Below the pieces are notes generated by a model that was given only the letters and a program-made list of their open reading frames with translations, was not told the origin of the DNA and did not search any database. A program made the position numbers and the translations under genes. From Mnemiopsis leidyi (Eukaryota; Ctenophora; Tentaculata; Lobata; Bolinopsidae), in contig JH152909.1 of NCBI GenBank assembly GCA_000226015.1, positions 34,196-55,059 on the forward strand: DNA of 20,864 bases, read 5' to 3'. Below, one piece after another: positions 8,858 through 18,442 of this stretch (position 1 is the stretch's first letter; every line of letters begins with the position of its first letter).

Positions 8858-8991
8858 TCTAAAAGAAAATGCTTCAGGATTCAAGGGAAACTCTAAAAGA
8901 CAATGTTTCAGGATTGAAGAGAAACTCTAAAGACAATATTTCAGGATTCAAGGGAAACTCTAAAAGACAATATTTCAGGATTCAAAGGAAA
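8858..8991. repeat. 34-bp minisatellite, four copies
   Basis: The unit starts tctaaaagacaatatttcag and continues gattcaagggaaac. The copies are 34, 34, 33 and about 33 bases with only a few substitutions. It begins less than 40 bases after the 21-bp array ends and is unrelated to it in sequence. Confidence 0.88.
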
Positions 8992-9304
8992 GACGATCCC
9001 AGATCTCCAGGCGCAGGAGACTTCCAGTTTACTCTGCTCATTGCGAATACTCCACAAAATCTACAGCGACATGACAAGGGTGGATGAATGGCCTAAAACA
9101 GAGATTTATCTCCACAGGTGATAAAACTTTCATTAATCCACACAAGCCTATCTTTAAAAGCATTCTTTCTTATAGTTGGCTTAACACGATTATTTGGGAT
9201 TTGGAGTTTTGGTGCATCAGAGCTCTTCATGATCGTTGTTCGACAGGATACTTTTTTAGCCAAGTTAAGGATTTTACATACAACTTATCAAAATTCTTTC
9301 TTAG

Positions 9305-9685
9305 ACTGACTGTGGAATCGTTTGAGTACTATACAATGCTGGAGGAAGACAAAAGGAGGTTAAGTTGGGGTAAAATTGTTATCCTCATGCTAAAAAAGAT
9401 GATGTTGCTTGATGATGAGCGGGTGAGTTTGACTTATTGATTTCTCAAGGCCATGACCACCACACAAGCAATAGAACCGAAATTAAAGCGAGATTGATCA
9501 CTCAACCACCACCATGACTGACATACCTTAAACTCCTTATAACATTTCAGTTTGTGGTCCTCCTTGCGAAGTGCTACAACCAGATCTGCCACATCCTAGC
9601 TCAGGATAACGAACGTGACCTCCAGATAGTTCTTAGTAAATTCTTCCTGCGAGCTAGAGATCCCCTTTTTAAAGCTTCCTCCTGA
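9305..9685 (+). CDS. C-terminal exons of a probable BIG/ARFGEF-type Arf guanine nucleotide exchange factor (partial)
   Basis: Two exons join in phase. The first ends at 9422 with CGG|GTGAGT, and the second runs 9551-9682 plus the TGA at 9683-9685, after acceptor aacatttcag. The joined product has helical segments containing LSWGKIVILMLKKMMLLDDE, then CYNQICHILAQDNERDLQIV and LSKFFLR. From memory this resembles the extreme C-terminus of human BIG1/BIG2, where a Leu-Cys-Glu helix is followed by ELRAVL and a KFFLRIG motif. The 5' border of the first exon is uncertain: acceptors end at 9304 (ttctttcttag) or 9259 (cttttttag). BIG proteins activate Arf1/3 at the trans-Golgi through a Sec7 domain, usually in about 1,800 residues. 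No Sec7 or HDS exon is recognised upstream, so this is either the end of a gene with distant exons or a relic. Identity is moderately sure; the exon pair is surer. Confidence 0.6.
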
Positions 9686-11679
9686 CAGGAATGTCAGGTT
9701 TTTCCGATCGACCTCGACTAATCCGGCCCTCTCAATCACCGGTTGAGGAGAAAAGTTGTTTTCAGAAGTTCAGGAGAGGAATTTTTCGAACTTTTAAGTT
9801 TTAGGTGTGGTTTTGAGTTCTGAGGTCTGAGTTGAAACCCGATTTTTTGTGGATGTGCTCCCTTTCGAGTTTGTGTCATCTCCCGCAGAATTATTTATAT
9901 CCCGCTTGAGCTAGCCTGATCTCTGGAACTTCGACTTGGCATTGATTTTTTTGAACTTAGATAAGAATGTACTGTCAAATAACAAGGTAATCTTTTAAAA
10001 GCTCGGAAGGTAAATTGTAATGTGCACCTAGACAATTTACCTCATGTCTTGTCGACTAACTAGATAAGCGAATATAAGTTTTTTTGTTGGCATACAATAT
10101 AAAGCACGTGAGTTTTAAGGTTGGCATACACATTCAATCATAGTTAAGTACCGAATATTATGCATAAATAATATTGCTGAATTCGATTCTTTCCCTATGA
10201 GTATGACTTTCGTTCTACTCACAGACCCATATCTTAACACAAATAAGCAAATAGATGGGTTTACAAAGTTACAAGTAATGTCAGACAGTTGTTTATGAAT
10301 ATTAATTTTATAAAACATTATATTTAAGTTTGAAGAAGGTTATCATGTCGTTTCTCTTATATTTTTAGCGATAAAACAGGCGCCAGGTAAATATGTTATG
10401 GTTTCATTGTTGTTCTTAGAATTTAGAGAGTTCGCGCACGGTTTTATCTGCACGATCTTCCTAAGACCAACTGTGACACCACTCGCAAAACGCACTCCTT
10501 ATTTCTTCCTCAAAGTAAAGTATTTAATTTCTATAGTTTTATCCACCCAATAGTGGAGGATAAAATAAGTTATGTTCAGAATTTGTCTTATACTTCGGCC
10601 CTAAATTTGTCACAATAGTTTTCAACTGTTGACTGTTAAGAAAAGTTTCAAAAAGTCTTGATTTTGTTCTTTGAAGTTAAACTATGATCGACGTTTTTCT
10701 GCGGTGAAAAATCCTAGTCAGAGTGTTGTTACCAAGTATGTGATTTAAACTGTTCTCTTCTGATTTCGCAGTTGTGAAGTTTTGAATTTTGGCTGTTTTG
10801 CCACGAAAGGTTCTTTAAAATCAGAATCATTGCAATAAAAAACAATTATTCCGAATCAAGCCTTGATAAACTTGACTTGAATTTGGATGTATGTATGACG
10901 ATTGCAGACGATGAAGGCAAAGGGCTCCACAAACATGTTGCAATGATTTTTGGCTAGGAAATAGATATTTAATGCACTTCTGGGCTGGTCCCAAATGCAA
11001 TCAATATTTGTTTGTGATGAGCTGCTCTTTAAGTTATTCTTCCTAAACTTAATAGCGTTTCTTATTATTTTTCGTAACCAAGTCTTTGTTACATCCTGAA
11101 AAAATTCAAAATATATTATTATGCCTGTTATACTGCCACTTAGCATTATACGATTGCTGATTTGATTCACAAACCCTTGGACTTTTGTAATTGATTGTGT
11201 AATAAGAAGAAAATGACATTATATTCATAATTGATTTTGGAATATAGATTGTCGTCAATTACGTTCGGAAATTGATTGTATAATAGGGAAAAGTTTTCCA
11301 TTTGTTGAACTTAAAAACATTGTGTGACTGTAGATTGCGTTATATAGTTTATGATATAAATTGTTGATTTTGCTGCCACTTAGAGCCTTGTTTTATTTGC
11401 TAAGATGATTATAATGAAGTTCAAGATTTACAATTAACATTGGGGCCTTGCATGCAATTCTTGCAATTCAATTCCATGATGAAATCTTATACTAACAGAT
11501 TTACAAAATTACAGTTAATCATGATGATTGTATTAGAAAAGGCGATAACCTCATATTTTACCCCGCTATAACTTTAAAAGGACGATGTTGTTAAATTGAG
11601 CCCTTCTAGTTGTGGCTGGCTGAAAAGACTACATCCCTTAGATGGAGTGATAACTCAGTAAACCTACCCGAGTGGAAAT
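9686..11679. other. Spacer between ARFGEF end and PHKB start
   Basis: This holds the 3' UTR of the gene to the left and the promoter of PHKB to the right. No exon with convincing borders was found. Frames of 67 codons (10115-10318, minus) and 104 codons (10856-11170, minus) have no recognisable motif. A 10-bp perfect stem-loop, ggtaaattgt with acaatttacc, lies at 10009-10041, and a 7-bp stem-loop, cctgaca with tgtcagg, overlaps the end of the ARFGEF frame at 9681-9698. Confidence 0.4.
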
Positions 11680-14600
11680 ATGCCGTCTATTTCTACCCCC
11701 TCTCCATCTGGTACAGAGACACGTGACCACAATCAGTTGAATTGTAAGTCACGTGACAGCAATGAGTTGAATTGTATACGTGAACAAGCTGATTACTACT
11801 ACTCTTGGGTTCACTCTCACATCATCAGATACCAGACATCTGCTTTGGGACTGTTCCCCAGACGACGTTCTAGTTACGTCACTGATAATGTATACTGTGC
11901 AGTTGTGATCTGGGCTCTAAGCAAGGTTATACTCTTTATAATACAACCCCTTTTTAAGATCAGTATTAAAGTAAATTTGGATCTATTTGAAAATTAGGGA
12001 AATGGGTAAGTTCACTCAAAAACCAAACGGTGAGCAGTTAACACAATTCCATTTCCTCCTAAAATCGACATGTGGTTAATCATACTAATCATACATATTC
12101 ATAGGACGAATAGTATATGAAGTTACTTTCTTGAGTGTGGCTTTACTAATTTTTGCTTCCAGTTCCTATACTTGCAATCAGTACATTAGAACTTGACCAC
12201 TCTTAGGTATTCGCTCGTCTGAACGACGGGACTGGAAGACAAATAGAGCTGGAGCTCACTGCTGTGAAGACGATGCGAGCGGTGCTGTGTTGTTTTACCA
12301 AGTGAGTTGGAATCTCGTGTAATGTGGTGCATGGTGGTTGTTCTCAATAATTCTATTTCAATTTTTGTAAGCTAAAAACGTCGCTATGGTGAAAATTATT
12401 TTAATTTTATCACTTTTCATCAGAATCAGATACGAAAAATCTCAAAATCAAATAACAAAATCAGCGTGGACCTTTCTGATTTTATGATCGATAACAATAA
12501 TGTAACAATGATTAATCCTGGGCATGCTTTAATTTGATAACGAGTTAGAGAATCATATAGCTTTGGAATTGGATTAACAAGCGGTGCTTTGTTCAATGAT
12601 TCCGGGAATTGTTGAAAAAATATGGCATTTTTGACAATATGAATATTCGGCAGTGATAAGGTCAAGAAGTAGAACCGCAATAAGTTAACGACTAGCGCGG
12701 TCGTTCTCTAAAATTAAATGGCAATGGCACTGGCAGTTCGCTCTATTGATTTGATTTTGTTGATCAATACCTACAGAAGACAAAAGGACAATGAATGGGA
12801 GGTTTTAAAACAATAGAAATCTGGGGAATTGCAGCTATTTTGTGTCCTGTGACAGCGTTTTCTATTCTCGATAATAATTGGGCTTCTATAAGCCCTCTCA
12901 TTTATTAATCACAAACTGGAAAAATGCCCGGATTTTTAGAGACAACAGAAGTTTGTATTGGTTGCATTGTGCCATCTCTCAATCAATAGTTTTGAGTTTG
13001 ATAAAAGATAATAGTACCGTAGCGCCATTGCCATTGATGAACTTATATGTTGCCAGATTTTAGGACTACGAGTGCACATTGATGATTGACGAGATTAAAC
13101 AAAGGAACAATCGGAACCTTTCACAGCAGATTTCATTCTAATTCCCTAAAGTTTAAAAAGAATACGGCTTGATTCTTGAACAAGGTTTCACTATTTCTAT
13201 GTGTGTGGTTGTTGGTGGATGTCTTTTAGGATGCTTTGGGTTACATTTCTAGGATTGTTAGGATATTTATAAAACTAATTAAAAAATCTAGGAATCTTGA
13301 TTTGTATCACATCTCCTTCACTACAATTATAGCATCAAATTCAATAAAGCTGGTTAAATAGTAACTGTGAAATACACTTTTATGTGACAAAGCAATTTTA
13401 TGTAATTTCTAAAAATTAGATATTTACGAACCTTTTTGCTTGAGATATTGTCATTCAAATATTTTAACTTCAAATTTGGCTCGTTGATGGTTATGCATCA
13501 TACATTTATTATACTTATAGACAAATTAATAATAATTACAAAAATCGATGCACGGTCCGGGTCATAAAAAAGTAACACGAATTAATTACTGATAATTGAT
13601 CAATAATTTAGAGTATATTACCAGAAGCCGAAATTTGAACCAACTGAACGTCACTTTTAAGCAAGACTTGATAAGAAATTGAAAATAATGATGAAGTGTC
13701 TGGTCCCTGGATAGCATCACCCCATGGAAAGGTGCAAGGCCCAGATGAGTCTTCTCATGTATTGTACATATAGTCTTATTATAGTTGTATAGATATTATA
13801 TAGTCACAATGTTGTCTGTACATTGTATAGACAGAACTTCCATGAGTTTTACCCACTTCAAGGAGTGGAGTGTTCATGTAGTCATGCCTGAATGTAAGAG
13901 GAATGGCAAGCTGGAATAACAAACGGCGAGATGAAGTTCTGCATGTACCAAAAGTGTATCGTTATCAAATCACAGTATCAGTAAGTGAGTTTAGTTGAGA
14001 TGAACCCCTGATGACATTGAAGTGACAAATGTGTAAGTGTATTGTGTGGATCTATAGAATAATTGAATTTCAGTCAATACATGGAAAACAGGTTGTGGTT
14101 TACTGTTATGCGTCCAGAGAAGGTCCTAACGGAATTACAAACCTAACCATCTGCTATATAAAAAAAGGTTAGTTGCTCGTGCAACTATACTGGTCCAATG
14201 CCAAAGAGCCAAGTTTAAAGTGCATTGCCATCACTAAGCTGTCGATTTACCAGCCCACAATTGCAATTAGAACTTTGTCTTCATTGTACACAACCGTTAT
14301 ATATCTGCTGTTAACGATCGCATCCGACTCCTCACTGTCTTGACGTCGACACCAATAAGACATTAAACATAATCGGCCCTATCAATAAAGTCAAAAGGAA
14401 AATAGGCGGAACACAGAACCAGCACTGCACCAGTGCACCACCTCCCTACCTGATGTAGCCCGTTAACCACTAAATACTTATACTTATAACTGGCGTATAG
14501 TCGGTACTGGGAGAATTGGACCTGGCGATTTCCCCTTGTTTACCATAGCGATTTCTGATGAATAGTTAATGAAGTATAGGTACTGAGTATTGACAGGACT

Positions 14601-17600
14601 AACGACTATGATTTGTGAATTACGCCATTACTCCTTATACTCTACCCAGGCTACCGATCACTTTCTAACTGGTGCTTATTTAAGACGGTATTCGGAATAT
14701 ACCAGAAATCGATAAAGCTGTGGTACACTTCTTTACGTGCGACAAATCAAGAAAAGTGAACTTTTACTTTTCTTAACTTAGCTAATATACGGTTTGGTGA
14801 GATTCAAGCTTAATCTTATTTAACTTCAGAAAAGTCGTTAAGAAAAAACCTTTCGTTGGGTCGATTAAGATGGCAACGGCAATATTTGTTCATAATTGTA
14901 GCGACGTATGATGTGTTAAAAATCATTAGAACTAAAAAGGAATTTACATAAATTTAGACGCAAATAATAAAGTTTTTGCAGGCAAAACAAAATGGAACTA
15001 AACTTTTCATCAACTATTATCAAAAGCTTTGTAAATCTTCAGCGCCAATTGCTAGTACAATAATTTATTGATGAAATACCGATTCAAAGTCAGCCAGTCT
15101 CTTGTTGTAGATGAAAATAGGAACAATAGTACCAAAAATAAAACAATTTCGAAATTTTTGACGATTGTAGCTCCGTAGTCCGTAAACAATGTACAATTTA
15201 TAATGTGTACTTTTACATTGTTCAGTGTACACTGTTATACATTGATCTTGTAATACATTGGACAGTAAGTTTGGACTCTTTAGCTATTCCACACATTGTA
15301 TAAATTCTGGTTAATGCAGTATGAAATATGAATAAACCTGGTTATCTGTATGTTCGAATCTAAGTGACATGTCGTTACCAACAAGACATTACAGACAGTT
15401 GCCAGGCAGCTAGACAAGCTAGAGAAGTTCAAGCAGCAGCAAGACCCCCAGTTTTGTCTCCACGTCAAGTTCGACTCTGAAACCGGCGAGGAAATACCCC
15501 AGCAGTCCCATCACATTCAGGTGAAACCTTTTTTCCTCTCCGTTTATTTGTTTAACTTCTCTCGTGGTTTCTTTCTCGTGGCATTGATAATACGCACATA
15601 TTAATCGTAGACACTCTAAATTCTAAAATGAAAACATGTGGTTAACAATACTTGTTAATGTTACTCACTAAAATATATTTTTACATTTCGATTATTGATT
15701 GCTGACAACGAGAGGTGTACGGTACTTAACCCCAAAAACTTTTTCGATGTGACTAAAAATCTGGCCACGCTATTGTACGCCTCCATGTGCCGCTCAGCAA
15801 TCTAGTAGTAGTAATGTACAATGTACATGTACTTTCAGATTCGGTCGGTGTCCCTCTACCTTTTTTATCTGTGTCAGATGATCCGTAGTGGTCTGGTCCT
15901 TATTTACACCCTTCAAGAGTGCCACATCATACAAAACCTGGTCTATTACATCGAGCGAGCCTATCGGATCAAGGACTATGGCATGTGGGGCCAGGGAAGG
16001 AAAGACCGGCCGGACGAGCCGGAGCTGTCCGCCAGCAGTATCGGCATAACCATAGCTGCCCTCAGAGCATGTGACGGTCTCAACCTGTTCGGGTCTGGAT
16101 GCTCCCACGAGACATCTCTCTTTGTGGACCCGGATGCGGTGTTCAGAAACGTTTCCATCCTCCAAAGTCTGCTGCCCAGGGAGTCAAAGAGTAAAGACGT
16201 GGACGCCGCTCTTATCATGACCAAGGGTTTTCCTGCTTTCATCGTGGAGGACCAAACTCTCTGCTCTGTTATAGAAGAAAATGTAGAGGGAGAGCTTCGT
16301 GGTTGTCATGGTTACAGGAGGTTTATTGGGGACCGTGGTGGCCGATCAGATCTTTCTTTTCTGTCCCAGAGTCGGGAAAATCAAAGTGATACTGAATCCA
16401 ACCTCCTCTGCGCTGATTCGGACTTGGAGTGGCCGTTCATCAATCTGTTCCAGATCATGACATGTGTATTTGAAGGAAGGATGGAGGATGTTGGGAGATA
16501 CCGTTCTGTTTTAGATCCACTCCTCTTCACAACAGATGGGTATCCCACCATTCCCTTGTTCTATAACAATAGGACGGGGCCAACTAACACTCGAACTACG
16601 GCATTCCAAGCGTTCCTGATTTTATCAGAATTGCTAGAGAAGCAGCTAGTTCTTCCTCACGACATAGATTATCGCAAACAGAAAGTTCAGACCAGTTCCG
16701 GAGGTAGCCCAATAATCCAGATCGCGCTCCTGTCAGAATCCACCGCCTTTCAGGCACTCCTCTCAACGTACGGAATTACAAGCCAGACCCCTAACCAGAT
16801 CGAATCAGTATACGTTTGGCCCAGTAAAAAGCTAGTTGATCTGCTCTACTACCACGGCAGTGACGAAAAACTTGGTTTGACGGGTCGGCCCAAACGCCCC
16901 CTCGGTTCTCTGTGCACTTCTAGACTGTGGAAGATAGACGGAAAGTCTGTCGTGTGCATTCCACTTTATCAGGACAAACAGGATTTCTACATCTCGAAAG
17001 ACGAAACTTTCATCGCTAAAGCTATCAAATCTCATCTCAAATTTTTAAGGGCACACTGGCGAGACAGTTCACGTCCAACATTTTGCTTATTCTTAGGATC
17101 TGTATTGTTTAAGAAAAACGGAAAGCCTCTCTTCAAACTGCTGAACACGTTAAAGAGTGGGAAATTTAAAGACATTCCAATAAAGATGGGAAGACTTCAA
17201 GAACTTATCACGGTTGCAAGTAAAAAAGAAATCCCCAACGCTTCCCCGAACATGGATTTTCACGAAAACAGAATTCTTGCGTCGCCGGTTTTGTGCAGGC
17301 GGACTCTTTCAATAAAGAGTTTGACAGATTCTAAAACTGAGCTATCCAACAGCAGCGCAGATCAAAATGAAGGAAAGGAAGTAGACAAAGAATATTGTGA
17401 AATTGTCGCTGAGTGTGAAACCCTCACGAAAGAAAACCTTATTTCTCGTGCCACAGCAGAACCTGCTACTCACAACAACGTTGTAGCCCTTATAGAGCTG
17501 TCTAGGAGACACGGACGAGATTATCGTGTAGACGGAGACACTATCTCGGAGCTAATGGAACACCACTACAAGACCCAGGATGGAGACTGGCTGGCTCTGA

Positions 17601-18442
17601 GGTGTTGTGCTGCTTTCCTCCGCAAGACCGTGGACAGTTTAGCTCCCTCCGTATCTGCTGTGATCGCGTCTGGTCGATCTTTATCTTTTGGAGTCCATGG
17701 GAAACCTGAGATCCTGGTTGAAGGACCCCTGCATCCCAGGCTCTTGCGGGGGATTCTGCACAATCAAGTTGGTGGGCAGAACCTGCTTCATTCTTCTTTG
17801 CAGCAAGAGTGTCTGATCTACATCGCAGAACTGCTTGTAGACCATCCAGAGCTTTTTAAAGGTATTTTGATAATCAGGCTAGGATCAATGATTGAGGTTT
17901 TGCAGTCAGCTCAGAGACAAGATCAGCTTCCACTGGAGAAACTTCCCCCGCATCTCTTCAGTAAAAAGATAAGGAGCCTTCTCTCGGCTGACCAAAAGTC
18001 TAAAGAAGGACACTGGAAAGAACACCGGCTGATCACGGGGATTCTCGGTCGTGTTCCTGACGACTTCCCCTCCAGGGTCTGGCTGATTCTTCAGCATCAG
18101 AAAATCCGGTTTGTCTGTGGGGAAGGGTGTCTTGTCTCGACTGACATCTTGAACACCAAAGTGTCTGAGCCGTACTTCGCCATGAAGATAGAGCGGTTCC
18201 TTAACTGTTTCCCCACCGATACACGGCACTTTGTTATCGAGCTGTTTCATGTTCTCTCCGCTACTCTGCAGCGTAACCCCGAGGTTAATCTTGTTGAGGA
18301 GTTTCCTGTTTTGGACTTCATTGAGAAGAGCGAAGTTAAGCAAGATCAGTCTCTAGAGGAGGTTTCTAAGAAGTTTGTTGAATCGTTAATCAAATTTGAA
18401 TTTGTTAAACTGGTAAATGTGGATAATTGCATCGTGTCATGA
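11680..18442 (+). CDS. PHKB: Phosphorylase b kinase regulatory subunit beta (four exons, complete)
   Basis: Exons at 11680-11925, 12207-12301, 15406-15520 and 15839-18442 join in phase (0, 2, 0) into 1,019 residues; human PHKB has 1,093. The beta subunit is a regulatory, scaffold-like part of the alpha-beta-gamma-delta kinase that activates glycogen phosphorylase. Junctions fall inside conserved blocks: VYCAVVIWALSK|VFARLND (exon 1/2), CCFTK|QLDKLEKFK (2/3) and HHIQ|IRSVSLYL (3/4). The N-terminal half is the glucoamylase-like (GH15-like) domain: GLFP near residue 54, FIQNLV-like IIQNLVYYIER, GLNLFGSGC and LLPRESKS. Beta-type blocks follow: STYGITSQTPNQIE, then EKLGLTGRPKRPLGSLCTS around 495-520. 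The C-terminal part keeps VDSLAP and GILGRVPDDFPSRVW. The protein ends CIVS, a CaaX box. The start ATG follows an in-frame TAA at 11659. The beta rather than alpha assignment rests on the TYGIxxQTPxQ and EKLGL(S/T)GRPxRP blocks. The MYMYFQ before exon 4 is intron read-through and not part of the protein. Confidence 0.93.
11720..11779 (+). repeat. In-frame 30-bp tandem duplication in PHKB exon 1
   Basis: Two 30-base copies, each beginning cacgtgac and containing agttgaattgta, lie head to tail. They add two similar ten-residue units, RDHNQLNCKS and RDSNELNCI, to the poorly conserved N-terminus ahead of the GH15-like domain. Each copy also carries the palindromic E-box CACGTG. Confidence 0.85.
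12302..15405 (+). other. PHKB intron 2 (3,104 bases)
   Basis: The donor is ACCAA|GTGAGT and the acceptor is gttgccag|G. The acceptor is fixed by reading frame: the neighbouring AGs at 15394 and 15398 would put a stop in frame or shift it. No nested gene is recognised. Contents of note are small: a 9-bp hairpin, aagaaaagt with acttttctt, near 14750-14775, and an AT-rich stretch with tacatt/aatgta motifs at 15180-15260. A segment around 14280-14460 (aagacattaaac, tatcaataaag) may be the 3' end of an old transposon. The other two introns are short: 11926-12206 and 15521-15838. Confidence 0.8.

Noticed and set aside
7495-8991. CRISPR-like array
   Set aside because: The repeats are contiguous with no unique spacers of constant length, and the sequence is animal nuclear DNA.
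9284-9307. LSKFFLR encoded just before the first ARFGEF exon, identical to LSKFFLR in the last exon
   Set aside because: The codons are quite different and the first copy overlaps a polypyrimidine acceptor (ttctttcttag), so coincidence is more likely than duplication.
9118-9309. Plus-strand ORF with a GLTRLFGIWSF segment resembling TM6 of adhesion GPCRs
   Set aside because: Only one short stretch matches and the rest of the frame shows no TM7 or GPS motif. It overlaps the better-supported ARFGEF exon in another frame.
10856-11170. 104-codon minus-strand ORF
   Set aside because: No motif, no membrane pattern, no homologue recognised and no splice context; this length can occur by chance.
12718-13040. 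12-bp inverted match (aatggcaatggc) suggesting MITE termini in PHKB intron 2
   Set aside because: The match does not extend convincingly, there is no target-site duplication, and the internal sequence shows no further symmetry.
15340-15362. GTTCGAATC B-box-like string suggesting a tRNA
   Set aside because: No acceptor stem, D-arm or A-box could be placed at the right distance upstream.
15794-18343. Antisense ORFs of 65-145 codons inside PHKB exon 4
   Set aside because: They are shadows of a long, GC-richer coding exon and show no motif of their own.
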